From Kordiimonas pumila (GTDB lineage Bacteria; Pseudomonadota; Alphaproteobacteria; Sphingomonadales; Kordiimonadaceae): a DNA stretch of 64,000 nucleotides. Under the pieces are notes generated by a model. The model made no database searches. It was not told the DNA's origin and was given only the letters and a program-made list of their open reading frames with translations. Where the stretch lies: positions 3,830,501 to 3,894,500 of the forward strand of contig NZ_CP061205.1 of the NCBI RefSeq assembly GCF_015240255.1, given 5' to 3'. The position numbers were made by a program, and so were the translations under genes. Below are positions 10,132-21,365 of the stretch, piece by piece. Positions within the stretch are counted from its first letter, which is position 1. Each line of letters starts with the position of its first letter.

Positions 10132-11133
10132 ATGCCGACAAAAAAAATGATGGTCGGGGCCTTAGGCGCCGGCCGTATGGGCCGCGGGATTGCCATATCC
10201 TACGCGCTTGCCGGTGCTGAGGTTTGCCTCATCGACATAAAAGGCCGCACGCCTCAACAGCGCCTAGAAATGCGTGAAAACCTGGAAAAAGAACTTACGT
10301 TAGACTTGGGGTTTTTAGCCCGCCTCGGCATTATAGCAGAGGGCGCTATCAGCCAAATCATGTCGAATATCACCCTTTATGCCAGTGACAGTGCAGTGCT
10401 CAACACAATAGACTTTGATATTGTCTATGAAGGCGTACCAGAACATAGAGATGCCAAAGAGGCCGCATTCCAGTGGATGTCAGAGCATATCGCGCCAGAG
10501 GTCATTATCGCCTCAACCACATCAACTTTCCTTGTTGATGATCTGGCAGAGCTTATCAGCCATCCGGAACGGTTTGCAAATGCACACTGGCTCAACCCCG
10601 CACATTTAATGCCTCTCGTTGAGATCAGCAAAGGCAAATTAACCTCTGATGCTACAATCACCGCACTGCGCAGCAATCTGAAATCCATTGGCAAAAGCCC
10701 CGTTGTGTGTGGTCCTACACCCGGCTATATCGTGCCGCGCATTCAGGCCCTTGCCATGAACGAAGCTGCCCGCCTTGTTGAAGAAGGTGCAGCCAGCGCC
10801 GCCGATATTGATACCGCCATTCGGCTTGGATTTGGCACCCGATACGCAATATTGGGCATGCTGGAATTTATCGACTGGGGCGGCGGCGATATTCTCTATT
10901 ATGCGTCAGACTATCTTTCGAAAAATATCGACAAAGACCGATATAAAGTGCCTGATATTATCCGTGATAACATGCACAATAACCGCAAAGGCATTAGCGA
11001 CGGCAAAGGCTTTTACGATTATAGCAATATGGATGTCAGTGCGTACCGTGAAAAGCGCATGAGTGAGTTTGCAGGCCTTTTACAACATATGCAGCTCATG
11101 CCTAAAGTTGCTGATTTTGCCAAAGCTAAATGA
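10132..11133 (+). CDS. 3-hydroxyacyl-CoA dehydrogenase-family protein
   Basis: NAD-dependent oxidation of a 3-hydroxy group. The 333 aa protein has the dinucleotide motif GAGRMGRG at the N-terminus, the substrate/catalytic region ASTTSTFLVDDL followed by HWLNPAHLMPLVEI (catalytic His in the family), and a C-terminal helical dimerisation domain. It lacks a fused enoyl-CoA hydratase, so it resembles stand-alone enzymes that include carnitine and gulonate dehydrogenases as well as true hydroxyacyl-CoA enzymes. Its ATG directly follows the stop of the opine-dehydrogenase-like gene, and an MFS gene follows after 42 bases. The small-molecule substrate is inferred to be an acid taken up by that transporter. 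Confidence 0.85.
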   Translation: MPTKKMMVGALGAGRMGRGIAISYALAGAEVCLIDIKGRTPQQRLEMRENLEKELTLDLGFLARLGIIAEGAISQIMSNITLYASDSAVLNTIDFDIVYEGVPEHRDAKEAAFQWMSEHIAPEVIIASTTSTFLVDDLAELISHPERFANAHWLNPAHLMPLVEISKGKLTSDATITALRSNLKSIGKSPVVCGPTPGYIVPRIQALAMNEAARLVEEGAASAADIDTAIRLGFGTRYAILGMLEFIDWGGGDILYYASDYLSKNIDKDRYKVPDIIRDNMHNNRKGISDGKGFYDYSNMDVSAYREKRMSEFAGLLQHMQLMPKVADFAKAK

Positions 11134-11175
11134 TGAAACGCTACGTAATACTGCCCAAAACATATAGGAAATAAC

Positions 11176-12483
11176 GTGTCTGAAGAGCAAAAAAAATCTA
11201 GCCCTTATGCTTGGTATGTCGTGCTGTTATGTATGATTGCCTATATTTTCTCTTCAATAGATCGGCAGTTACTTGCGATACTAATAGAACCAATAAAAGA
11301 AGACCTGCAAATATCAGATACGCAGTTTAGCCTGTTGCATGGTTTAGCCTTTTCGCTTTTCTACGCAACAATGGGTATTCCGATCGCACGCCTTGCTGAT
11401 ACTAGGTCCCGCCCCCTTATCATTTCTGCTGGGGTATTCCTGTGGAGCATGGCAACAGTCACCACCGGGATTGGCAGAAGCTTCTGGCAGTTATTTGCCG
11501 CAAGAGTGGGCTTAGGTGTCGGGGAAGCAGCCCTGTCACCTGCGGCTTACTCTATGATCACAGATATGTTTTCCAAAGACAAACTAGGCCGCGCCCTCGC
11601 TGTTTACTCGATCGGTAACTTCATCGGCGGCGGCCTATCCTTCCTTATTGGGGGTGCTGTTATTGCAGCTGTAGGCAGTATGGATGTCGTTGCTGTTCCA
11701 GTGTTTGGCAACATGCAACCGTGGCAAGTGACATTTCTGATAGTTGGTTTTCCCGGCATGTTACTCGCAATATTGTTCGGGCTAACAGTTACAGACCCGA
11801 CCAGATCTGCGGCTGGTATAAAAATAGAGAAAGCCAGCTTCGGGCAAACCCTTAAATTCATTCGCGCTAACGGGAAATGCTTCTTTGCCATCTACGGTGG
11901 CTTTACCCTCTGTGCCCTTGCGCTCTTTGGCCTTATGACTTGGTTACCCGCCTTTTTAGGTCGTAATTACGGTCTCAAACCTGGTGAAATCGGCTTGATA
12001 CTGGGTCCTATTTTCCTTGTAGCCAATGTCGGCGGCGTGCTGGCCAGTGGGTTGCTCACTGATTATTTTGAAAAAAAGGGGTACAAGGACGCCTCTATGC
12101 GCGCAGGCATGATCGGGGCGATTGGCTTGCTCCTGCCCGCAGTTCTTTTCTGCCTCATGCCGTCACTAACCGTTACAATTATAGTGATTGCTATTGCACT
12201 TTTCTTTGCGTCTTTCCCTCTTGCAACATCAGCAACAGCCATGCAACTGGCCGCGCCGCCCCATATGCGCGCCCAAGTCTCTGCCATATTTCTTTTTGTT
12301 AATAATCTGATCGGCCTTGCAGTGGGCACCACATTAATTGCCTTAATCACCGATTATGTTTTCCAGAACGAAGCAAGCGTTGGCTATTCTGTTGCCATTG
12401 TTTGTGGGCTGGCAGCATTTTCTGCTGCAATTATTATTAAAAGCGGGCTTAAACCCTTTGCTGAACTATCGCAGCGCTCATAG
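11176..12483 (+). CDS. MFS transporter, spinster-like
   Basis: Inner-membrane transporter with about 12 hydrophobic segments over 435 aa and the MFS loop motif between helices 2 and 3 (GIPIARLADTRSR). The N-terminal YIFSSIDRQLLAIL stretch is typical of spinster-like members that are common in catabolic clusters of alphaproteobacteria. It starts with GTG at 11176, preceded by AGGAAAT. Third gene of the opine-dehydrogenase operon, probably importing its substrate. Confidence 0.88.
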   Translation: MSEEQKKSSPYAWYVVLLCMIAYIFSSIDRQLLAILIEPIKEDLQISDTQFSLLHGLAFSLFYATMGIPIARLADTRSRPLIISAGVFLWSMATVTTGIGRSFWQLFAARVGLGVGEAALSPAAYSMITDMFSKDKLGRALAVYSIGNFIGGGLSFLIGGAVIAAVGSMDVVAVPVFGNMQPWQVTFLIVGFPGMLLAILFGLTVTDPTRSAAGIKIEKASFGQTLKFIRANGKCFFAIYGGFTLCALALFGLMTWLPAFLGRNYGLKPGEIGLILGPIFLVANVGGVLASGLLTDYFEKKGYKDASMRAGMIGAIGLLLPAVLFCLMPSLTVTIIVIAIALFFASFPLATSATAMQLAAPPHMRAQVSAIFLFVNNLIGLAVGTTLIALITDYVFQNEASVGYSVAIVCGLAAFSAAIIIKSGLKPFAELSQRS

Positions 12484-12496
12484 CCTAGTAGACTTC

Positions 12497-13429
12497 TTAT
12501 TCGCGGTTTTCCATCACTCTGATTAAGTTGGCGAGCGTTTCAGTGACAGGTACAGCAATACCCTTTTCCTGTGCCGCGCGTGCTATTGCCCCGTTGATGA
12601 ATTCAATCTCGGTAGCTCTACCAGCAATTCTGTCTTGCAGCATAGAGGGCTTATGGTCTTTTTGGTTCGCAAGGGCAAAATTCACTTTATCTATAATGCT
12701 TGCTTGATCAAGGGTAACACCGTGCGCCTTTGCAGTCACAACCACTTCAGTCAGGATTGCGCTGATTATACTGCGGGCCGGCTGCACACTTAACCTGCCA
12801 GCACTGACCTGTAATATTGTTGCCAAAGGGTTAAGCGCCGCGTTAAACGCAACTTTCTCCCAAATGGGTACGCGAATATCAGATACAATTTCCGTTGCCA
12901 AATTAGAGTGATTGAACGCACTTTCAACTGCCCTTAGGCTGTCACAGAAAGCAGCTTCCCCCACGTAGTTACCAATCCAGATATGACCATGCCCATGTGA
13001 AGATACAGTTGCAGGTAGTGTCAAATCTGCGGGAACATCAGTGACCCCCATCAGAATCTGGTTGGGGTCAAATACTGCGGCGATAATGTCCGCATTGCCC
13101 AAACCATTTTGCAACGTAAGCACAAATGTTTTACCGTTTGCCAAATGCGCAACAGACCTTACGGCATCAGCGCTATGCATGCCTTTGGTAAATAATAGAA
13201 CAAGGTCAATAGGGCCGATAACTTTTGGCGCAACCATGGCCTTTACAGGCACACTGCGCTTTCCCTGATCATCACTTAAAGTGATCCCATCACGGCCAAG
13301 AACCGCCAAACGGCTTTCATCCACATCTACCAGCGTAACATCGTGCCCGCCTTCAACAAGACGTGCAGCGAACAGGCAGCCCATTGCACCAGCGCCAACG
13401 ATAACTATTTTTCTCAAAACCCATACCAT
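12497..13429 (-). CDS. Ketopantoate reductase-like (ApbA/PanE) dehydrogenase
   Basis: NADP-dependent reductase family that converts 2-dehydropantoate to pantoate, although catabolic paralogues act on other 2-keto acids. N-terminal motif VIVGAGAMGCLFAARL, then the family's conserved Lys/Asn region (LLFTKGMHS, TLQNGLGNAD), then the C-terminal substrate domain with WEKVAFNAALNPLA. It is 310 aa, full length. No clear ribosome site is seen before the ATG at 13429; a TTG 12 bases downstream is an alternative start. The setting, convergent with the MFS gene and sharing a palindrome with the ALDH region, favours a catabolic role over pantothenate synthesis. Confidence 0.85.
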   Translation of the reverse strand: MVWVLRKIVIVGAGAMGCLFAARLVEGGHDVTLVDVDESRLAVLGRDGITLSDDQGKRSVPVKAMVAPKVIGPIDLVLLFTKGMHSADAVRSVAHLANGKTFVLTLQNGLGNADIIAAVFDPNQILMGVTDVPADLTLPATVSSHGHGHIWIGNYVGEAAFCDSLRAVESAFNHSNLATEIVSDIRVPIWEKVAFNAALNPLATILQVSAGRLSVQPARSIISAILTEVVVTAKAHGVTLDQASIIDKVNFALANQKDHKPSMLQDRIAGRATEIEFINGAIARAAQEKGIAVPVTETLANLIRVMENRE

Positions 13430-13562
13430 TTTTGAAACGTATATACACTAAACATACAAGCTATCCTTCCCAACTACGCTACCATACGCGTATGCGGGTT
13501 TTGCATGGGCTTTAACCCCATGCAGACCTTTAAGTAGTTATATATACCTATAGCCAATAATT

Positions 13563-13578
13563 ACTTGAATATTCAAGC
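13563..13578. promoter_or_regulatory. Second copy of the TTGA-TCAA palindrome
   Basis: ACTTGA-ATAT-TCAAGC, containing the perfect 14-base palindrome CTTGAATATTCAAG at 13564-13577. It lies about 135 bases upstream of the ketopantoate-reductase-like start. It matches the site at 7762-7777 in both arms and spacing. Confidence 0.5.
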
Positions 13579-13618
13579 AATATATGCGGAACTTTTATAT
13601 ATATCAGCCTGTTATACA

Positions 13619-13654
13619 AGAAGCGGCAACATATGAGTCTATGTCACCGCTTCT
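13619..13654 (-). terminator. Hairpin downstream of katG
   Basis: Eight-base arms AGAAGCGG / CCGCTTCT with a 20-base loop lie about 50 bases past the katG stop. The minus-strand side continues into a short T-containing stretch rather than a strong T-run. Probable, not certain, terminator for katG. Confidence 0.45.
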
Positions 13655-13702
13655 CTTATTTTCGTTGCAGGGTAAAGGTTACCCTATACCCCTTAAATAA
13701 CT

Positions 13703-16412
<2,710 letters not shown>

Positions 16413-16775
16413 ACCCACCTTCTCAAGGTCTACATCCGCCATGCCATCACCAGATTGATTCGGCTGGCGGTTTATCTCACTGACGGCAGATTATCACTTG
16501 AGAATAACCCGGCGGAGCGTTGCGTGCGTCCTATCGCGCTTGGACGAAAAAACTTCCTGTTCTATGGTTCAGACAAAGGCGGGGAACGCGCCGCTGCCGC
16601 TTATACACTTCTGGAAACGGCCAAACTCAATGGCATTAACCCCCAAGCATACCTGACGTGGGTGTTCGATACCATTGCAGAGCACCCGATAAACCGGATC
16701 AATGAGCTGTTACCCTGGAACTTCAGCGAAAATGAGCTGAAAAAAGCCGCTTAAGGGAAATCTCCGGACGCTAAC
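16413..16775 (+). pseudogene. IS66-family transposase, 3' remnant with right end
   Basis: Only the C-terminal part of an IS66 TnpC-type transposase survives. The readable frame runs from after a stop at 16410-16412 to the stop at 16754. It contains the family signatures LENNPAERCVRPIALGRKN and GGERAAAAYTLLETAKLNG, then the IS66 C-terminal domain ending in ELLPWNF. Sequence CTCCGGACGCTAAC at 16762-16775 resembles an IS66 terminal repeat (GTTAGCGTCCGGAG on the other strand). The rest of the element is missing, so it is inactive. Confidence 0.85.
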
Positions 16776-17196
16776 TGTCCAGCCAGACACCATGCCTGCT
16801 TTGATGAGATACCTTTACGTGAAGACGAAGCGCTTGGGTACGTGGGGATCACCGGGCGTTAACGGCCTCGATAAGAAGTCTATAGAAAAAGAAACAATAT
16901 ATTCCACGGTTTCGCTACCATTTAACTAGAAAACAATAATTCTCAAGGTTACTAAAGACAATGCTACCAAAACTAACAAGGAAACTGGCGGTATGGTGGC
17001 GCAAACTCACCCATCAAGCGAATGAAAATGATCCACAGTAAAATACGAACCATTCAACCAGCTAGCCATCTTATAAAACCAATATACGCGGGAGAGGGAT
17101 TATATCCTGGTTATTCACAGTAACCCACGGGAGTCATCCTAAACATCTTACCTCTGTCTATCATTTTTATTGCAAATGCCCTGCCATCGTCAGTTT
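16776..17196. other. Gene-free spacer between IS66 and IS481 elements
   Basis: AT-rich DNA with many stop codons in all frames. I see no gene, repeat or strong promoter in it. Confidence 0.4.
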
Positions 17197-18386
17197 GTAA
17201 TAGTTCAGACTTGATCTGACAGTTACCGACTTTGAGTTGGTCATTGTCAGGTTAGGTTTGGCTTAGCGCTTTTTCCAACCATTTTTGTTTATCATCAAGG
17301 AGCGTCTGCATTGGGGTTCGTCCATTGCACATTTTACCCTGATGGGTGCGTTCAGTGTTATAGTAATTTATCCAATCATCCAAGTCCTCCTGTAGTTGTT
17401 GGATTGTTTCATAGAGCTTTTTGCGGAATGTGATCCGGTAGAACTCATCAAGGATGGTTCTGTGGAACCTTTCATAGATGCCGTTTGTCTGGGGTGATTT
17501 GACCTTGGTTTTGGTATGGTCAATCTGGTTCACAGCCAAATAGAGCTGATAATCATGGGTCTCGGGTCTGCCACAATACTCAGTGCCCCGATCAGTGAGG
17601 ATACGCAGAACAGGCAGGTCATTGTCCTCCATGAAGGGTAGCACCTTGTCATTCAACAGATCAGCCGCTGTGATTGGTGTTTTGGTGCTGTAGAGCTTGG
17701 CATGAGCCACCTTGGAATATGTATCCACATAGGTTTGCTGGTAAATGCGACCCACCCCTTTCATGGTGCCAACATAGAAAATGTCCTGTGATCCCAGATA
17801 CCCTGGGTGGTGTGTCTCAATCTCACCAGATACTTCATCGTCCAGCTTCTTGCGTTCTAGCGCCTGGACCTGTGCTTCGGCCACTTTGGCTTCAAGGGCT
17901 TTCAATCGGCCTTTGAAGTTGGCAAGGCCATGACGCAGCCAGACAGAGCGTACACCGCTGGGGCTGATAAAGACGCCTTGCTTCCTGAGTTCATTGCCGA
18001 CCCGTACCTGACCGTGGGCTGGGTAGTCTACAGCATAACAAACGACAGTTTGTTCTGTTGCATCATCAACCCTGTTCTTCAGATTGGGAACACGCCTGTT
18101 CTTGTCCAACAGCGCGTCCACACCGCCATCCTCGGCAGCTTCCTTATAGCGGTAGAATGTATCTCGGCTCACGCCCATGACTTTGCAGGCCCGTGATACA
18201 TTGCCCAGTTCTTCTGCCAGATTGAGAAGTCCAAGCTTGTGTTTAACGATACGATCATTAGAATTTAACATGTGAGTTACCTCATGATTTTGTTGTTTGC
18301 TTCGCAACCAACATCAAAATCGGTAACTCACATCCATGCAATCCATTTCAATTGCAAAATGTACGATCTCAGCTGAACTTATTTAC
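17197..18386 (-). mobile_element. Complete IS481-family insertion sequence
   Basis: The element encodes one intact DDE transposase. The ends read inward as GTAATAGTTCAGAC...GATC (left, about 17197) and GTAAATAAGTTCAGCTGAGATC (right, about 18386, reverse strand). They share the AGTTCAG and GATC blocks. A second internal inverted block is AGTTACCGA(C/T)TTTGA near 17221 and 18330. The outer right boundary is supported by comparison with the second copy at 29195, where similarity begins at the same GTAAATAAG. No target duplication is obvious, so the exact ends are uncertain by a few bases. Confidence 0.75.
17252..18271 (-). CDS. IS481-family transposase
   Basis: DDE transposase with an N-terminal helix-turn-helix (RACKVMGVSRDTFYRYKE) and an rve integrase core with the acidic residues in IFYVGTMKG...YVDTYSKVA, TDRGTEYCG and PQTNGIYERFHRT, ending in the YYNTERTHQGKM motif. 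I chose the ATG at 18271 (339 aa), with a TGAGGTAA site ten bases upstream, over an earlier in-frame codon at 18307. It is intact and nearly identical to the first 118 residues of the truncated copy at 29309, which suggests recent activity. Confidence 0.9.
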   Translation of the reverse strand: MLNSNDRIVKHKLGLLNLAEELGNVSRACKVMGVSRDTFYRYKEAAEDGGVDALLDKNRRVPNLKNRVDDATEQTVVCYAVDYPAHGQVRVGNELRKQGVFISPSGVRSVWLRHGLANFKGRLKALEAKVAEAQVQALERKKLDDEVSGEIETHHPGYLGSQDIFYVGTMKGVGRIYQQTYVDTYSKVAHAKLYSTKTPITAADLLNDKVLPFMEDNDLPVLRILTDRGTEYCGRPETHDYQLYLAVNQIDHTKTKVKSPQTNGIYERFHRTILDEFYRITFRKKLYETIQQLQEDLDDWINYYNTERTHQGKMCNGRTPMQTLLDDKQKWLEKALSQT

Positions 18387-18740
18387 ATTATTAAACCTGA
18401 TACGATCTAAAACTCCCTGTTTGGGAGCCTTGAACCACAAAACAGTCAAAAAAGGCAAGACTTTGAATTGAGGTCACACCCTAATGATTGAATGGGGTTT
18501 TAGGAAGATGTTTCTGGCGCCAGCTATATGTATGGTAAAGGGAAATTCGGCTCATTATTATCTTGTGAAGTGAGCCTATGAGCAACAACCTTTGGCATTT
18601 TAGAAAGATCATACCCCTAAAAGATATACTGCACCGCTACTTGATATGAAAAAATCATTCATATCGCTCCCGGCTATAAATGATTTTCAAAACGATAAAG
18701 ATCCAAACCCTTTTATGAATAGACGAAAACCGTATGAGTG
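18387..18740. other. Spacer between IS481 and the MFS gene
   Basis: No coding sequence is supported. It contains one small hairpin (CTCCC-N5-GGGAG at 18413-18427) without a T-run. The MFS operon ends at 18741, so a terminator is expected here, but none is convincing. Confidence 0.35.
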
Positions 18741-19949
18741 CTACATTTTACTGCGGTAAGCCATACCAATAACTGTTGTACAAGCAATGAGGCTAAAACA
18801 TATACCAATATAAAATGTTACGGCGGATCCGTGCTGATCCCACATATACCCAGCAAGGATATTCGCTATTAGAAAGGCGATTCCCTGTGAAAAATTAAAG
18901 AAACCAAAGGCCGTTCCTCGTATATCCTCAGGCGCGCTATCCGCCACCATTTTAGCAAGTAATCCTTGTGTCACACCCATATGCACACCCCACAGCATAA
19001 CCCCCACCATAAAGACAAACCAAACATCAGCAGATGCGAGTATGCTATGTGCAAGTGCTAGGATAGTAAGCCCAAAAGCCAACAGCATAGAGCCTGAAAA
19101 CCGATCCGATAGACTGCCAAAAGGATAGGATGCCATTGCGTACATCAAATTCATAATTACCATCACCAAAGGCACTAACGCTGGTGAGACACCTGTTTCC
19201 ACAGCACGTAAAACTAGGAAAGCTTCACTAAACCGCGACAACGCAAAAAGACTACTCACCAATATCACGGTATAAAACGGTGCGCCCAATCGCTTGATAT
19301 TCTTTTTGGTAAGAGGGTTGGTCCTGACACTTTTTTTCTGAGACTTCGGCTCTTTCACCCCGACCACCAGTAAAAGAACAGCAAGTACACCCGGGATAGT
19401 CGCACACCAGAAAACAGCACGGTAATCATTTGCCCATAAGAACATCAGGGCAATAGCAATAAGCGGCCCTATAAAGGCACCAAATGCATCAATTGCCTGT
19501 CTCAAACCATATGCTGCACCCCGCATAGTAGCAGGCGCAATATCCGCCACTAGAGCGTCGCGCGGTGCACTACGCAGCCCTTTGCCTACCCTGTCCAAAA
19601 TTCTAGCTGAAAGTATCTCTAGAGCTGAACCAGACACAGCAAAGAAAGGCTTACTGAATGCTCCTAAGGCATAGCCAAAAACGGCAAGGAGTTTTCTCTT
19701 GCCCGTATAATCACTAATAACGCCAGAAAAAACCTTTAATCCCAAAGCTACAGCATGCGCCAAACCATCAATAAGCCCCACGCCCAATGCGCTAACACCC
19801 AACGAGGACACAAGAAACAGAGGTAGCAAGCTTTGGACCATACCAGATGAAATATCCATAAACATGCTAACGAACCCTAGCGCCCAAATACCAGCAGGTA
19901 GTTGGGCGCTTTTACGCGGTGATTTATGCTTATTAATAGCTCTACACAT
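18741..19949 (-). CDS. MFS transporter
   Basis: Inner-membrane transporter of about 402 aa with 12 predicted hydrophobic segments and the MFS signature GVISDYTGKRKLL after helix 2 and FGSLSDRFSG in the second half. The ATG at 19949 is chosen over a TTG six bases earlier; no strong ribosome site is seen for either. It is the last gene of the RidA-Rieske-PPOX-hydrolase operon (20-base gap to the hydrolase). Import of the pathway substrate or export of a product are both possible. Confidence 0.85.
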   Translation of the reverse strand: MCRAINKHKSPRKSAQLPAGIWALGFVSMFMDISSGMVQSLLPLFLVSSLGVSALGVGLIDGLAHAVALGLKVFSGVISDYTGKRKLLAVFGYALGAFSKPFFAVSGSALEILSARILDRVGKGLRSAPRDALVADIAPATMRGAAYGLRQAIDAFGAFIGPLIAIALMFLWANDYRAVFWCATIPGVLAVLLLVVGVKEPKSQKKSVRTNPLTKKNIKRLGAPFYTVILVSSLFALSRFSEAFLVLRAVETGVSPALVPLVMVIMNLMYAMASYPFGSLSDRFSGSMLLAFGLTILALAHSILASADVWFVFMVGVMLWGVHMGVTQGLLAKMVADSAPEDIRGTAFGFFNFSQGIAFLIANILAGYMWDQHGSAVTFYIGICFSLIACTTVIGMAYRSKM

Positions 19950-19975
19950 ACACAAAAATAACGTTAAAATGAGAT

Positions 19976-20650
19976 TTATATAATACTCAACAGTTTCTCA
20001 ATCACGGCATCCGCATGCGTTAAAATAGCCATGTGCGGCACATCAATCTCTGCCGTATTCCAACCTATTGTTTCGGCATGATCAAGTGTTGCGGCAAAGA
20101 ATGGGAACTGGTTGAAACGAATATAGTATTTATCCCTCATCGTACTACAGCCATAAAGTGCTACTTCGGCAAAGCCTTTCACTGGCATAGGACACATTTC
20201 AGCCTTCAACCAGTCTTGCTCTGCCCCTTCAGACAGGCCAAGCATATCTGCAGGCAGCACCTGAATAAAGTCCGGCTGCTCTGCTGTAATCAATGATGAA
20301 AATATCTCCTCCGCCTCAGGATAACTTTCAAAAATAGATTTACCTGCTTCTGCAATAAACCCATCAAGAACAACGAGCTTCTTCTCTGCTCCCTTACACC
20401 TTGCAGCAACTTCTGAGGCTACAACAGCACCATAGCTGTGACCAATGAACACAAGACTGTCAGCGCCAGAAGCTTCAACAGCTTCCCACACTTGATGCAC
20501 ATGCGCCTGAAGTCCTGCTGCCGCTGTCATCTCCAGGCTAGGTGCCAACACTGGAAATCCGTTACGCGACAAGGCAGATACAATTTTATGCCAGCTGTAT
20601 CCACCAAGCCAAGCACCATGTATCAAAACAACCAGAGGCTTCTGTGCCAT
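19976..20650 (-). CDS. Alpha/beta hydrolase
   Basis: Small serine hydrolase of about 224 aa. It shows the oxyanion HGAWLGGYSW motif, the nucleophile elbow GHSYG (Ser), and a C-terminal His in the expected place (DVPHMAILTHAD). The ATG at 20650 follows ATAGGT; an upstream TTG at 20668 is less likely. It sits 18 bases after the PPOX gene in the same operon as a Rieske oxygenase, so it may cleave an ester or a carbon-carbon bond of the oxygenated product. It resembles esterase/salicylate-esterase-type hydrolases rather than the classical meta-cleavage hydrolases, but the substrate is unknown. Confidence 0.85.
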   Translation of the reverse strand: MAQKPLVVLIHGAWLGGYSWHKIVSALSRNGFPVLAPSLEMTAAAGLQAHVHQVWEAVEASGADSLVFIGHSYGAVVASEVAARCKGAEKKLVVLDGFIAEAGKSIFESYPEAEEIFSSLITAEQPDFIQVLPADMLGLSEGAEQDWLKAEMCPMPVKGFAEVALYGCSTMRDKYYIRFNQFPFFAATLDHAETIGWNTAEIDVPHMAILTHADAVIEKLLSII

Positions 20651-20668
20651 ATCTTTCGTACCTATCAA

Positions 20669-21298
20669 TTAGTATAATTCTTCCTTAAGGCCGTGTTGAT
20701 AAAGACCTTCAAGTTGTTCTGGTGAATATTCAGCAATATCTGTTAGGTCTTTCAGTACTTTACCTACCATTGGGAAAGCTGAAGAATCTGTCCAGCCTTC
20801 AGGTTTCCATAGGCCAGAGCGCCGGAATGCCTTACCGCAGTGGAAATAAGCCTCATTCACCGTCACTTTAATGGCAGCCTTTGGTTCCTTATTGTGCTCA
20901 ACAAGCTTTTTCAGAACGTCTGGGTCCTGTGTCACACTTGCGGGACCGTTAATACGGAAAAAAACATCTTGCTTCGGTACAAGAAATAAAATGCCACACC
21001 GGCCCGTGCGAATAATATTGGTGATACTCTCTAACTTGTTATTACCGGGCCAATCCCCGATTGCCACAGTCTTTCGATCCAACACTTTAACAAAGCCTGG
21101 CTCCCCACCACGCGGGGAAGCGTCCAGCCCATCTTCTGTTTCAGAAGCAAGGGCAACGATGGGACAATAACGGATAAAATCAATCATATGATCGTGCAGA
21201 AAATCCAGCTTTGACTTTGTCACTAAAGGGCTGGGTTCGCCGTATATAGTTCTCAGCTTTTCAAGGCTATCGATTGCATAAGGGTCGGTGGTTGTCAT
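20669..21298 (-). CDS. PPOX-class FMN-dependent flavoprotein
   Basis: Pyridoxamine-phosphate-oxidase-like split-barrel protein, about 209 aa. Visible features are the strand CPIVALASETEDGLDASPRGG, the FMN-phosphate loop DRKTVAIGDWPGNNKLES and GRCGILFLVPKQ. These match the DR2398-type PPOX family. The ATG at 21298 has ACAGGAAT upstream and is preferred to the earlier codon at 21346. The reaction is unknown; in this operon it might act as a reductase or handle a reactive intermediate. It lies 67 bases after the Rieske gene. Confidence 0.82.
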   Translation of the reverse strand: MTTTDPYAIDSLEKLRTIYGEPSPLVTKSKLDFLHDHMIDFIRYCPIVALASETEDGLDASPRGGEPGFVKVLDRKTVAIGDWPGNNKLESITNIIRTGRCGILFLVPKQDVFFRINGPASVTQDPDVLKKLVEHNKEPKAAIKVTVNEAYFHCGKAFRRSGLWKPEGWTDSSAFPMVGKVLKDLTDIAEYSPEQLEGLYQHGLKEELY

Positions 21299-21365
21299 AG
21301 GTATTCCTGTTCGTACATAAAATAGAGAGAAACCTCGCCTGACCACACAGACGAGGCTTTTTCTT

